Shown: positions 10,701 through 24,452 of the stretch, in pieces
Numbering within the stretch: the stretch's first letter is position 1
How the letters are laid out: each line of letters opens with the position of its first letter
DNA from: Istiophorus platypterus
Lineage: Eukaryota > Chordata > Actinopteri > Istiophoriformes > Istiophoridae
NCBI GenBank assembly: GCA_016859345.1
Contig: CM029114.1
Coordinates: forward strand, 16,942,501-17,006,500
Length of the DNA: 64,000 bases
Reading direction: 5' to 3'
Notes under the pieces: generated by a model
What the model saw: the letters and a program-made list of their open reading frames with translations, nothing else
The model's database searches: none
Told to the model about the DNA's origin: nothing
Program-made: the position numbers and the translations under genes

Positions 10701-13700
10701 AAATTGAGAGAGTAACAAAAAATGGCAAAGTAAATGAAACAGAGGAGTCTATATGAGCTGCACCTGATTACCATGTAAATGATAGAGGGGGGAGCTGAGG
10801 AAAGGAGGCTTTGTTTCTCATAACCCCCCTTGATGCCATCATGATACTTCCCTTTGATAGCCTTTCGTTCCCCATTAGTGTACCCCAGAGACACTGCTCC
10901 AGGACCCGCTGAGAGCACCCCGAGATCCCCATTTAGGGCCAGGCAGTCCCCTACCGTGAGGACAAATGTTCCCTTTGTGTGTGCCTTACAAGCAGGGGAA
11001 GTGGGAGCAGTCTGGTAGCACTGAGCTAAAATGTGCTTTGGCTGTTCTGAGTCCATGTAGTTACTACAGCGCTTTGTTTCCTGCCTTTCAGAGCACTGAG
11101 AAGTGCGTAACTGAGAACTGAACCTTTGCCCTTTCTAATAAAGTTTGCCTTTCTATCAAAGTATAACCCTTTAAGCTAATTGTTTTTATTTGGGATGTTA
11201 CTTATCTTACTAAAGATGCGTCATGACAAGATACAGTAATCTACAACTTTACTTTGCCGATAGATGGAAGCAAAAGTAGGCCTGGGTTAAGGTCATTTGA
11301 CAGACTTATAGGTAGTACAGTAGTACACAGTAAATCTTACCCAAAATATAAGAATGTTTTAGACAGTGCTTTAAAGAAAGCTTATGTGAACACAGCAGGC
11401 GTGTTCACTGACCTTAAACATCAGTTGGGGTGGAGGTAAAAGATAATGTAACTTTAAAAAAGCAATGTGTGATCAGAACTCCAATAAATACAGTAACCAT
11501 GTTCGAATGATGAGTAAATAACATGGCCTTTTTGAAGTCAATGTGAATGTGCCTATTAAGAAAAAGGAAAAGATGTATGTTGACACTTAGTCTTGGATAA
11601 TCTTGGGCAATCAGATCAGAAGAAATAATGAAGGAGAAGGATTACAAGTGGAAGAGTTTGCAAAAGCCTCGACAAGATTCAATGACAACGCTTTTCTTCT
11701 TCCGACTGATGAAATTCTGAACGTGGCGAGTAGGGTATGGTTAAGGTTAGGGAAAGATCATGGTTAGTGTACCTAAAAAAGAGGAATATTAAAAGTAAAT
11801 GTCTTGAAAGTCATACTCGCAACATGCCCATCTACTACTCTGAACTCAACACTTTTGCTTTCCAACTCACTACATAAGCATCCCACTATTTCCTTCCTCG
11901 TCAGTGAATGTTGACATCGGACTTAAGTTGCAAAGCGAAGAATTATCCAATATAGTTGCAACTCCTGGAGATACTGGATTGAATTATGCTGAGGACACAC
12001 GTGATCGTAAATACAGTATGGTACAGTCTGAGCAAAATACACACCTGACAAGTTGATTTGACAGCTACTAAAAGAATTGATGGTCAAGCATCACGTCTTT
12101 AGCAGTATGACTGAGTACAATGCGCTGTAGTGCTGATGGTGACGTGAATGCCATATTTTTACAGTTTTTTTCCCTCTGTTGAAAAATAACTGAATAAATA
12201 AAAGAGTTGCTGCTGCAGTGATAACTTTATAAGGCAGAAAGAAAATCCGGTTAGAAAAACATTGATCACTAAATGGACTTCCTGGATCAAAAAAATACTT
12301 CTAACCAGTTCATAACAGGTGTTAACCGTCCAAGTTTGAAAGTTAACCACCACCCCTCCTCCAGCAGTATGGCTGAATACAGAAAAGTATTTTCGTATTT
12401 CTGTTCAGCACCTCTCACAGTTTCCAAACAGATATAAATCACATGTACCCAGGCAAGTGAATTTTGATTTGAAGTGGTTTCTAAAGTCAAAGCCAGGTGT
12501 GAACAGCAGTGTGTATCAGCTAGATCTAGACACACTTTAGATGTATCGTGATACAAGGTAGTGTGAACACGGCCACAGGGGCAGGGCAATGAGACAAGGA
12601 GGCGTAAATGACGGCTCGGGAGGAGGGCTTTCTCCTTCAACCACACTGATTGAGAAACAAATTGCGGCAAATAAAGCATGTAATTAGATTATGGAGCCCA
12701 GTGTGCTGCCCTGCTCTGTTCTCCTCTAGTCTGCGCTGGGCTGCTCATACCAGAGCCATGAGTTTGGATCCTGTCCAAGAAAAGACAGAGAGAGAAAAGA
12801 GGAAAGAGGAGCCCCCCCCTCAACTCATCTTCGATCATTGTATTGTCAGAGCAAGATGATTGGTTTGTTTACAGCAGAGAACAGCAAGCAAGAGGGTGTT
12901 AGATTTCTTGACCTGATTTGAGATTTTACTTTTTATGCGATCGGGGCCAATGAGATGAGTCACTTCCTTTACTATAACTGATGACTTTTAGATGAGACAG
13001 TGGGGAATCCTGTTGGTTATCACGCAGAGCTTAGACACGGCGAGAGGAAACTACTCTGCCGAGGTTTTCATGTTATTAAGATGTAAATTCCATGCGCAAG
13101 TATTATGCTGATAATGAGAATTTTATACTTGGCTGTTCTATTTTTGGCCTTGCTTATTGTAAAATATGTCCTTTAACATTACTTCTTCTCTTGCTCTCAT
13201 ATAATTAAGATCCAATGCTGACATGACTGTAAAGTACAGTTTGAGTCGGCAAGTACTGAACAGGGTGTGTGAAGTAATACTCATGTCCAAAAAATCCAAG
13301 GAGGGGTTCGACATAGATTGTGATCACTTCCAGCCTCAACACAACACGCACACACACAGACATATGACTGAACTTCGTCACCCTTATGAGCCTCATCATC
13401 GTCACTCCAATTCTACTTCTCCTCATCATCATTAGTTACTTTCACATCCTGTGTATCCTGACAGGCCCGGGCGGCCATCACAGGTCATCAGCGGTTAATC
13501 TCCACCACATTTCGTTGCTGTGCAGACGTCTCTGTCACGACCCGTGGGAGTGGCGACTCACACCATCCGTGACCTACCAGCACAATGTGTGTTTTGTCTG
13601 GGCCACACCATCGGAGGTATTCTCCATGCATTCCAGCCCTCCGTGTGGTCGAAAGGGGGAGAACCCTGCTGCAGGAGACAAATTAATATCCACTCCATTT

Positions 13701-13816
13701 TCCCTCACACTCTCCATTCAACACTCTACAAAAAAACGCCCCCCCCACTCCCCTTTTCTGACCGAGGCGCAGCGAGACACCTGCCTCACAGCTGTCAGCC
13801 TAACACCCTCTAGTAT

Positions 13817-13852
13817 CACACACACACACACACGAACACACAAACACACACA
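13817..13852. repeat. CA-rich microsatellite
   Basis: CA dinucleotides with two interruptions (GAACA, AAACA), in ntn1 intron 4. Confidence 0.88.
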
Positions 13853-15297
13853 GGCATTTTCCCTTTTTTCACATTTATCTCTAAATTTACTTCCAACATT
13901 TCTTAATTGATCGCTGAATCCTTCCTCATTTCTTCAGCATCTTCTTCCTCTTGTTTATCCTCCATAATGTTTTCTTCTATCTTCAGTATGCCTCCTCTTC
14001 ATTCTGTTCTTCCCCATTTTGCTCATGTAGAATATAATCAAAACCTGTTAGGCCTAATTCTTCTTATTCCAATGTGTATTACCAAAACACATGTTTATTT
14101 TTTTGGTTTCTTTATTTAATTGTTATATTTCATTTATTGATGTGTTGCTTTGCGTATTTTCCTTTCTGTTAGGCTACAAAGTACTATGAAACAGGAATGT
14201 AAAAAGCCGTGCTATTCTTTGTCCTACTGCTACTACTAATATTAATAATGATTAAAATAATAGTACTACAATAACTCTAAAAATTATACATCAGGTGGTA
14301 TTGCTGGGTTGAGTTAGAAAATATTGTTTATTTCTGTGATACAATCATCACATCTGCTTGCCATCACATATTAGGTGATATCATAGCTGTTTGAATACCA
14401 TGCCGAGCAGAGGTGCGTTTGCTCTGGGACCTTCTGAGGAGGCTCAGAGGGTAATGAATGCATCCTTTGGGCCTCAAGCCCGGGTGGTCCAGTGGGACCC
14501 TCAGCTACTCACAATTCTGACATGACAAACGCAGGGTGTCCATCAAGGTGCTCCAACTTGCAATCTGCTCGATTTCAACCTCTCTGGACTTAACAAACTG
14601 CTGCCCATTATACATATGAGAGGGGATTCCCAGGATTCTTAACTGTGATTAGATTATCTGTAGCTTCATAATCCAAGTCATTACACAGTCTCCTTCACGT
14701 TGTGTTTCCATTTGTTCAATGACATGGTTGAATCAATGGGATTATAAGAGGAAGATTTTTAGAACAAGCTATAACTAGCTATAACAAAACAATATTTTGC
14801 ACAACAACAGTCAACTAGAGGGAGAGGTATGGGTCTAGGTTTCATTCAAAAGAACATAAATCTCCATATAGCTTTTTTTTGTTTTTTTTTTTTACTTTTC
14901 GCCACTGAAATACTGAAAACGAAAAGCACCCAGATCGACTTTGTGCATTTATTCAAGCTGATAAAGTAACACGGGTCCCTCTCTCACTTTTCCAGTAATC
15001 TCTCGATGAGGTGAAGAAAATTTCCTACACTCCAAAAGTGGACAGATTCCTGACAAGGGGGCCCAGAGAAACTCCAGATATTCCAGTTCGGCACCACCCA
15101 CAGTGTTATGTGAAGACAAAGCGTGAAACAGAGGGAGACGAAGGAGGTGGAGGAGGGCGAAAAGAGACTGAAACAGAAAAGAAAAAAAAGTGGAGGAGGG
15201 TTTGGGACCAGTGATATCCTGACTGTGCTGTCAATCGAAGCTGTCCAGGGAAAGCTGGGGACCTCGGAGGGCCCAACAACAGCTGCAGGAGCCTCTT

Positions 15298-15321
15298 ACA
15301 CACACACACACACACACACAC
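15298..15321. repeat. (AC)n microsatellite
   Basis: Twenty-four bases of AC, in ntn1 intron 4. Confidence 0.9.
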
Positions 15322-16321
15322 TCACGTACACAAACGCATATACCTTGGGCCTCCTGCAACTTCATGGGTGAGACAGAGCAAACATGCTGCGAGCCAGATG
15401 ACTCAACTTTTTCCATCATGAGGACAAAGCATTGAGCTTATTCAAACAGGGTCTGCACAGGTATGTCTGTTCAGTGCTCTAAAAACAACATCCAAGTAAT
15501 TATGTTTTACATGTCTAGATTTTATGACATGAACTGTGCAACTGTAAATTGAATAAAATAAGGTGTTTATCAAATGTAATATTAAATTGCATATTGAATT
15601 ACCAACATGATTCTCTTACTACTATATTGTTAAAAGAAAATAATCTACCACAACCACTTACATATAACCAGAAATTCAACCAGTCAGTAAGCTTGCATTC
15701 CAGGAAGCACTGATGTATTACATAACACTTAAATTTGCTATTACTAAACCCATTCTGACAATTTATTGTTTTACAGATTTTAGGATGTGATATACCACAA
15801 CTAATCCTGATGTCATATCCAATCCTTGAAGATAAGTCAAATCATCTGGTGAACCAATGGAAAAAAAAAAGAATTCTTTGCTGTAAGACAAGATCCAGTT
15901 CCCTCAATCAGTCCTTCTCTCATTTCACAGTATCTCACACTTGGAAAGAAGGAGTTTGGAGAGATGAAAAATCATCAAATCACACAAACTGCCAGCCCCC
16001 AGTTCTGTACGTAGGACCAACACCCCACTGTGGACAGTTAGACTGATTAATTGTGAAAGTGTGAGAGATTAAAGGAGGCACATCTCAGGGTTGCTGCTAA
16101 TGGATTTAATATTCATGAAGCCCTAATAAGGAGGAGGAAGGCAAAAGGGATCCAATTTATCCTGCAGTTTATTATTTGCACTTGGTGTGGAACTGTTGGA
16201 AAACCCCATATCCATTTATTTACTTCGGCAATATTCACATCACCCTTTCCTAAAGGTGTAATCTGTTTATTTAGATATTTAGGAGGATATAGATGAATAT
16301 AAAACTCTTAACTTTACTCAC

Positions 16322-16375
16322 CTGATGGCTCCTCTGTGCTGCTGGATGGGGTTGTAGGAGGTGCAACTGGAATCT
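16322..16375 (-). CDS. ntn1: netrin-1 coding exon 4: Ser/Thr/Pro-rich hinge
   Basis: A 54-nt mini-exon encoding the linker between LE3 and the NTR domain, KIPVAPPTTPSSSTEEPS (residues 455-472), followed by the first base of Asp473. The acceptor ends GGGAGTAG (AG at 16377-16376), with a rather purine-rich stretch just before it. The donor is G|GTGAGT (16321-16320). The start KIPVAPPTT agrees with mammalian netrin-1; the following Ser/Thr/Glu residues differ, as expected for a flexible and possibly O-glycosylated hinge. The exon is symmetric (phase 1/1), so skipping it would keep the frame and shorten the hinge by 18 residues. Confidence 0.94.
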
Positions 16376-19157
16376 CTACTCCCAGAGAAAACATAAAAAC
16401 AAAGACGGATCAGTTTCATCATTATTTGCATCTACCATTACTTATGTTTTTGTCTTTGTGTGCATGCATGTTGGCACAGCATGTGAATGTTTGTATTAAT
16501 TAGCAGAGGATTAAGGTAAAACAGTTCAAAGGAATTAAGATATGTCAGATTTAGGGCCATGAGTTTCTCAAAGTTGTGGCTTTTTTTTTCAACGGACAAG
16601 GTTTAGGGTTAATGGTAGGCTGCAAATTTACTAAATACTTGGCTGACAGAGATTATTGAGTCATTTTTACTTCTTTACTCACACTATGATATGTCTTACA
16701 GATTAAATTATAAGGGTAGTGTAGGGTGTGCTTATGGCCTAGGGGATGAAGACACAGAACAATTCTCTACAGTCTCAAGTAAATGCATTGTATGCTAAGA
16801 AAGCCTTGAATAAGGCACTGCTATCATTTGTATAATCTGGGGGTCAAGGTGCAAAAATAAATATTTTCAGCTTTGTGAAGAAAGACATTTTCCCTTAACA
16901 TTGCAACTTTTATTCATATATTACTCAAGTGTGTTGTTTTTCCATAAATTTCAAGCTTTTACCTTAGACACTGACCAAAAACAGGCCTTCAGACTCCAAA
17001 AGGACGGAAAAAGGGGACAATTCTGAGACAAGGGCCGAAGGCTTTCAGTTCCTTTGGAATCATCACCATATTTTCCTTTCAAAATAGCAAATTTCGATGG
17101 AAGGCAACAAGGTGGCAGCTATGAATGAAACCAGAGGGATGTTGGACGTTTGTTGCATGTCATACCCCATCTCCCTGCACCCTAATTTTGTTTTATCTCT
17201 CTCTGGTAATCTGTCTGATAGAGGAGTTTTTATTTATTTATTCTCTTATTAATTGACAATGTTCCATCATTTACCTGCTGGCTCTTTCACCACCAAGAAC
17301 TAGAGTCCAGGTTAGATCCTGTCCTCTGCCTTTATGGAGTTTAACCTCTAAAACATCTGTCTATGATTAATGTTAATTTTAATTCATAATAAACATTTTT
17401 CATCACATTTAAAGCTCTTTCATTATTCAGTTGTTATCTCTCTGTTTCATCCTCCTCCCTTGCACCGTGCTGCAGTGGTAAACTACAACACAGTTCCTGG
17501 CAGTTTGTATGTCCCAAGACTTGATTCTCTCAGCCCTCTTTCATAATCTGTTGTACTCATGAGTGGGTAGGAAGTTGACACTCATGCATTAAGGAACGTC
17601 CCTCTTATCTCCAAAGGAGCAAGATAGCAACAGAATGTATAAAACACACATAATGCCTTTTTTGTTATTATGGGCAGGTTGGGAGAGAAGGGGCTCATCA
17701 AAAAGTCTCTACAGAGCATCGAGGGTAGGGGTACGAAGACAAAAGGTAAAACCACAGAGATGTATCAAAGACACATGCAAAGAAAGAGGTCCACACACTG
17801 AGGGAAGAGGTGCATAACAGTGGTGGTTTCAGCTGTGCGAAGGTGAAGAATTTGTGTATAAGGAAAGAAAGAAAGAATCAAGTCTTTTGACCAAGTAAAA
17901 TCAGATTTTCTCAGCTGGGATTGAGGAAACTTGCTTCCTACTTTCTGAACATACACAATGTATGTCTATTGTGCTCCATAAATCAGAATCTGTGGAGTGA
18001 TGCTCAACGGCTGTAGTTGACTTGTGGTTGTAATGAGAACTTCTCCCATGACGAATTGGTCTATATTACTGACAAGTAAAACAATCGTTGCCAAAACAAT
18101 GGTGCCTGAAGCCCAGACGTCCCTTTGCTGATGCTGTTGTTGATCAGCAATCAAGTATTCATCATCAGTATTCAGTCACCATGCCAGCTCAAATAATGAG
18201 CCTCGTGTAGATTTATGGCTGACAGTACTGGAAGGCATACACAAAGTCAAAGATATAATATGACTCTCTTTTCAAATGAAACTTGGCAAGCACTCTCACC
18301 GAATCTAACAGGGGGCTGTTGCAGATCATACTAGATTGCACAGCGACCATTAGAGAGGGACTTCATTCTCATCTTACAGCAATCACTACATGTTTGACAC
18401 CTTAGCTATTACTTAACATTCACAAGAATCAAAGATATCTAATGACCTCAGCCACATATATCAATATACTGATTTATTCCTCATAAGAATGAAATTCCTA
18501 GTATCTTATTAAAATGGCTAAAAACCCCAATTAAAAACCTGTTTGAAATATAAGCCAATCGATATGAATTGTTATTAGCTATGAGGCTTTGAGCCTTTTA
18601 GTCTTTAAATAAATTCCTTACCTTGAGCAATACTATACTTTTGCAGCTTTAATACAAGGGGCATATTTTGTTTTATAAATGTCTGCGTATACTGAGAATA
18701 AGATTGAATTTATAAGTCACTTCAATTCTTTCTGCACTTTTATCTAAGACACTCGGGGGCTTGGAGATACTGTTGTTAACAACTTTGGATTTTACTCAGA
18801 TTTATGGAAACCAGCAAGCTGGGAGGGCTGTGCAGCCATAACCCTGAGGTTCGGTTTAATGGTGTGTTTATTTAAGCTAGTAGATTTACTGGTCAGAAAA
18901 CTTCCAGTCGGACACTGAGCACTTGTCTGAAGAAAAGGATGAGAGGATTTAGGCAGTGTAGGAATGTCTGCTGTGTGTTTTGGTCTGTAGTTTTCTGTAT
19001 TATGTGTTGATTTAACTGTTTGTGATTTGAATGTGTGTGTACATCACAGATTGTAGAGTCAAGCGTGCCCCTTCCTTTCAAATGTGTGCAATAGACCCGG
19101 GGCCAGGCCATATTGTCCCACAGTGAGGGAGATACGGTAAAGACTGGTTCCACGTAC
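16376..19157 (-). other. ntn1 intron 3 (2782 bp)
   Basis: Bounded by GTACGT at 19157 and GAGTAG at 16376. It is mostly plain AT-rich sequence. I see no gene, repeat array or strong structure in it. Confidence 0.85.
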
Positions 19158-19307
19158 TTATGCAGGGGGCAATGGGCGAGCGGCTCTGCTGGTAGCCTTT
19201 AGCACAGCGGTTGCACGTGATACCAGTCACGCCGTCTTTACAGGGACATTGTCCTGTGGTTTGGTTACAGGTTTTGCCAGCGGCACCCACGGGATGGCAA
19301 TCACATG
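19158..19307 (-). CDS. ntn1: netrin-1 coding exon 3: LE3 (V-3) domain
   Basis: A 150-nt symmetric phase-1 exon encoding residues 405-454, the third laminin-type EGF module (ACDCHPVGAAGKTC ... CNRCAKGYQQSRSPIAPCI) with eight cysteines. The acceptor is TTTCCTCACAG (AG at 19309-19308) and the donor is A|GTACGT (19157-19156). It contains the N419 sequon NQT, which matches a known glycosylation position of mammalian netrin-1. In the family, V-3 contacts DCC fibronectin repeats. The sequence is nearly unchanged from the mammalian form as I know it, so the call is secure. Codon 455 (Lys) is split between this exon and exon 4. Confidence 0.97.
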
Positions 19308-21159
19308 CTGTGAGGAAACAGAGGAAGAAAGAGAGGCAGAGTGAGTGGTCACACACACGCACACATGTGGGGAGATACAAACAAATACTATCTATAGAGA
19401 GTGCAGGTGGGTACACAGCAGCAATGACAGCAGTGGTGGCAACAATAATAGGATGGTGAGTGACAGGTGGAGGCGTGCACAGATAGACAAAACTCAGTCA
19501 AGTTCAACACCACAATGCTCATTTTGCAGCAAGCGTGTTGCCATGACTGAAAGAGCAACACATCCTCTATGTCTCATACACTTCTTGACATTTTGGTGCT
19601 GTTTGCTAATTAGCTGATTAGTATGTAGCCATCACATCTACCATAATTAAAAGCTGCTAAGATACAGTATCAGCGTCATCTTGAAATATAAATATGTCTG
19701 TGTGTGTTTTTGGCACATTTGCACATGAGTGTGGCTGCTTGGCCTTGGTGTGTATGCAAGTATTTCAGCGAACTGTGGGCCTGCAGCTGTGTATGTGAGG
19801 TAAAGAGAAAAAGAGTTCTGCATGTTTACCAAATGATAAAATAATTGAGGATAATCCTAATTGCCTGTTTCTGATTAATGCCGAGCTTTGAACACGAGCC
19901 CAAAATGTCTGTCACACTTCCTCTTAACTGGGGGGTCTATCGAACACATATGCTTCAGGAATGTAATCATTTTCAATTGCTTGCCCCAGTCCAAGCCCTG
20001 AACTTATTTCACAGCCAAACCCCTGTCAGGTTTGAAATCGTTGCTCAATAACAGTTGCCTGGGAGTTGTTTCTTTTCATGTGTTTCTGGATATAAATAGT
20101 AGTGACTCTGGCAAGCAGAGGTGGTTGAATTAATAATCTTCCACATGGTCCACATAGTAAATCCTTAACCGTCTAAACTTAAAATTTCCACCTATTTACT
20201 TAAAAAACCTCCAAAGCCAAAAACACTGTTTGTCACCAAACTCTCACCACTTTATTCCTCATCCTGTATGTGTTATATTTTCTGTTTATTTCCTACGGAA
20301 AACCAGCGGTGCTGACTTTCAGCCTCAGGGTTGGGTCGGCTCTGTTCATTCACTGCCCCTCCCTAAAGATTTTTTTCTGCATTGTGTCACTTGTCACTCT
20401 GAAAGCCTTCAAAGGCGTAGCTAAATTATGTATTTGAGGTTTGTGGGAATATTTAGTGGTTTGGCATGTTTTTGTTTTTAACCACACAGACCGTTCAGCC
20501 CAAGTACAAAATTGCAGCTTCAGAACAATCCGTTCATTTCAGTCCACTGCATCGAAATTAGTCTTTAATATGTATAAATTCTGAAGAATTTTTTGATTAA
20601 TAGTGAAGCCTTGCGCAAACAGTCAAATCCACTGGTTTCTATTATATTTTAATTAAAGGAGTTAAATAATTCGTTTTGACTGCTGAAACAGTTATTGTGT
20701 GATTGTTTCTGGGTGAATTTATCTTAAAAACAAATAGCTGTCAGTGCCAGTTGTAAAGCCATGTGTTCTTTATCTTTACTTTGACCTAGTGTGTTGATGC
20801 GGATGTTATTCAATCAGGCTGTATGAGAGATGAGCTCTCTGGGAGATCCCTATTACAGCAAGCCTGGGGGAAAAGACTGCTGTAAAGTGGTAATGTAATA
20901 GGCTATCTGTTCTCTTTATGATTGACCTCAGACTTTTAGAAAAAAAAAAAGAAAAGACGGTTGTTGTTCCATGAGATATTTTGACAAGTGAAGTACTACA
21001 AGACAACTCTATCGTCTGGGTTGAGTCCATAATTTCGTAGGAGGCTGTGCATTTCAATAGACCACTTCCTCTTGCCTCTCTATCACACTCTCTCCCACCT
21101 TTATCTATATTGCCTGTTTCCTGGGATTCAGCTTCTGTTGTTTCTCTTATCTGTCATCG

Positions 21160-21162
<3 letters not shown>

Positions 21163-21209
<47 letters not shown>
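21163..21209. repeat. (TG)n microsatellite
   Basis: Forty-seven bases of uninterrupted TG followed by a short GA run, in ntn1 intron 2. Confidence 0.95.
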
Positions 21210-21212
<3 letters not shown>

Positions 21213-21376
21213 AGAGAGAGTGAGTACTGGTGCCACTACATGTTCCTTCTTATCAGACTCAGAAAACCTCCTTAAAAGCGTGTGTACCTATTAGCACCTT
21301 TATCAGACCAATCTGTCACAGCTTTCATTACTTAGTTATGTCTAGCTCAGTGGGAGGAACAGCACACAAACACGCA

Positions 21377-21407
<31 letters not shown>
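21377..21407. repeat. (TGCG)n microsatellite
   Basis: About eight TGCG units with one CpG each, in ntn1 intron 2. The tract with its flanks (21370-21408) alternates purine/pyrimidine throughout. Confidence 0.92.
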
Positions 21408-23835
21408 AATCACAGGAAGCCCAATAAACAATACGGAGGCCAGCTCAGCATGTCATCAGGCTTATAAATTTAAGACTGTGTTGGGGAGTTTGAGGCGTAG
21501 GGGTGCAAAGTGCATATCTGGTTGGAGCTTGAGAAAGCTGAGGTTATATTTTTAAGATTATCTGCCCCGTAACCACAGCCTCGAGCCTTCCAGTAAATTA
21601 AAGTGCACAGCACATGGTCTACAGGTGGGAATCCTCCCTCTTGTCCTCTATATTTGGACCTCCTCGTCAACTTGTAGGCCATATGACTGACTTGTTGTCC
21701 GTTTAGATGATAAATTGATTGGCTCTCTGGATAGATGACCCACCTGCTGGCTAAATCACTGGTTTACTGGGGGGGGTGAGAAAGAGTTTCTGGTTTAAGT
21801 GTATGTCCACTTAACGGTTAAGTGGCTGTGTGCTCTGCTTCATGGCTTCTCCAGATGGCTCAGGGAGATATGGGGATAAGAGAGCAAGGCCCTTTCTGTC
21901 TCAAAATGTCCAGCAAGATTAACTGACAGAAGTTTATGATAAAAAATGTAGGTGTGTGTATATGACCGAGCCTGTGGTCTTTTACCAACAACATAGATCT
22001 GATTCTAAAGTATTGGTCCTGCGTAAGTTTCATGTTTCCACACTTGGAAGCTCCTGGTGCCGGACAAGGAACGAAAAATGCTGTTGGTTAATGGGGAGGG
22101 TGGAAGTATTTTTCAAAGGCAGGCACTCAAGCTTAAATCTGAGATTGCACAATGTGAGAATTTTGAACTCTGCCAATCGTTCGCTATAAAGCTGGAGTTT
22201 GAAGTGTGTGCCCCCCCCCCCTTTGGTTTGTGCGCACTGTGCCAATAAGAAGTTGGCCCTGGAGTCAAGCCAAGCTACTCAAGTCTGTGTTCCATTATAA
22301 TTTGGTTTCTGTCCCTTCATAAGTATCTTTGGAGAGCAGAAGGAGACAGTGTTATCGGGTTGTTGCACCATACATAAACAGCTTTCGAAATGATGTGTTT
22401 ATCTAACAGAGGGGCTGTCTTGCCTGTTGTATTGTGTAGTGTTTTAGTAATCAGAATAATAGGCTGCAATGGCCCGAACAGTCATGCTCTTGGCCACAGT
22501 GAGCACCTAAAATCTTGGACATTGATACTCATTTTGTGAATGATGTTTAATGCGCAACACTGAACATATGTGTTGTTCTAATTGAAAACACACCGACTTC
22601 GAAACATCCTCGGGGAATCCATGAAAAACAATATTTTTCAAATCCCAAGCATTTTATATGTGGTCAATAAAAAAACCCTACTGTGTCAATGGAAGACATA
22701 TGCTGGGCAGAGGGGAGGAGTTTGTTGGGTTTTTTTTTTAAATATCTTTCTGATTGAAGCAGACCATTCCCCAATTGAGGCCTAATATTCCTCCGTATGC
22801 AAAATATGTTCCTCATTAACCCACTGACCGATGTAATTATATGATTGTTAAGTTCAGATTCGAATGTGAAGGCTTGACTTCAATCCATCAGTTACAGAAC
22901 CAATGCCAACCTGCTCAAGCTTGATTTCATTACATTTAGATGACTCTCTTAGGAGGACTAATCAAGAGCAGCATTCGTTATGTAGACCTCTTATGCAGTA
23001 ACTGTTGTCGTTCGATACACTGTAAACGCCACATCGAGACGGGCTCTTAAGGATATCACTTATGTTTAACTTTTTACGGCAGGCTTTTACTATCAGTACC
23101 TGGGTGACAAACGAGGGTAACACAGCTGATTAAACTCTATCTAGTTATCCCTGCAGAGTGACATCTGTTGACACAGCTATATGTCAGAAGTATTCAAAGA
23201 CCACCTAGAGTGCTAATTCTCTTGATCTTTTTAATTCCCACTACCACATCTTTAAGTTAAACTAATGCGATGCTATGTCAAATACAGTCAGTGATTTATT
23301 CAGAGTCTTCAAACAGTTAAATATACAAACAAGAGCTGCTTGAATTGTCTTCTGTGTTTACACGCTTACTCAATGAGGGGTGAAGCTATAAATTTCGGTG
23401 TGTAAATGCAGCCACCGGGCAGGGCTCGCTCTGCAGTGGATAAGCCGCTGCACTCCTTTACTCTTAGTGGCCTTCTATGGAAATGAGCTGCTTTCAGGGG
23501 AGGATTGTATTACGCATATAAAAGCAAACTCTTGTGCTCCTCGACCTGCCTGCGCTCCTGCAGCGCTCATTCTCTTCCAAAAGCCACCCAGTAAAAAGGC
23601 TCTCTCTTTGAATTCAATAAATGAAAAAACTTCTTTAATTGCTGTCACTTCTGTGCAGTGCTCATGAGGCTGGAGGTGCAGATAGAAATTAGTTTTGCAG
23701 TTTGAGTTTCGTTGAATTACCTTGACTTATGGTGTGGTAAACCTGGGAGAATCTGGCAGGGCAAGACTCTGACAGCACATAAAGGTGTTTGATGTAGGCA
23801 CAAAGCTGTGCGTGGAAAGTTTAAAGTTCATTAAC

Positions 23836-23880
23836 AGAGAGAGAGAGAGACAGAAAGAGAGCGAGAGGGTGACAGAGAGA
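23836..23880. repeat. GA-rich simple repeat
   Basis: GA dinucleotides with a few interruptions, in ntn1 intron 2. Confidence 0.85.
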
Positions 23881-24416
23881 GCATGTAATACATCCTCAAA
23901 GTCCTCATCTGTAACTTTCCAAATATAGTTTTCAAAAATGTTTTAATTGGCAAAAGCAACAGTTCATGTTTTGTATCATTTGTCAGCTTGTGGTAATTAC
24001 CACAACCCTTATTATAAGTCTGTTTCAATGTAACTGAATACCTCATTGGAACTTGGACGGTCTTCACGTATAATTACACCGGCTGGGAGAGGTGGGAGGT
24101 GCGTAAACTCTGGCAAATTTCACGGATTAAATTGAACAAAACTGTTCGGGTGAGCTGACAATTTTATAAATGATGATGAAATGTGTTTATACTTCAGTTC
24201 ATTGAGAGGCAGCAGAGAATGTGAAGGACTCAGAAGTGAGTCTTAAGTGTGGGTGAGATGATTTAGTATTTACAAGTTTGGAGACTCTGATGTAATGAGA
24301 ATATGACATGGCTACATGACTACAGTCCTGCTATGGGACTATAATTTTCATATGACAATGTTAATATTGTAGATCATATCATCTGATTGTTATGACATCG
24401 TTGTGGCACACTGAGA

Positions 24417-24418
24417 TT

Positions 24419-24445
<27 letters not shown>
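24417..24445. repeat. (TTTTG)n simple repeat
   Basis: About five TTTTG units, in ntn1 intron 2. A similar repeat lies at the right edge of the window (63969-63998). Confidence 0.88.

Positions 24446-24452
<7 letters not shown>

Larger units (their letters stand above)
7798..16321 (-). other. ntn1 intron 4 (8524 bp)
   Basis: Bounded by GTGAGT at 16321 and TTGCAG at 7798. It contains CA repeats (13817-13852, 15298-15321), A-rich DNA near 8065-8235, a G-rich stretch near 10526-10555, and a GGTTAAGGTTAGGG-containing segment near 11738-11778 that may be a dispersed repeat. The stretch at about 13440-13700 is less AT-rich than its surroundings and could be conserved non-coding DNA. Its two overlapping open frames show no domain. 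No gene was recognised. Confidence 0.85.

Noticed and set aside
10667..11056. A 129-codon minus-strand open frame in intron 4
   Set aside because: Same strand as ntn1, but no netrin similarity, no recognisable domain, and it does not fit between exons 4 and 5, which join in phase without it.
13271..13330. tRNA-like B box (GGTTCGAC)
   Set aside because: No matching A box, acceptor stem or anticodon arm at proper spacing; a chance match.
13386..13910. A 174-codon plus-strand open frame in intron 4
   Set aside because: Composition is dominated by CA/CT repeats (HTHTHT) with no domain, and it overlaps other open frames. Probably chance.
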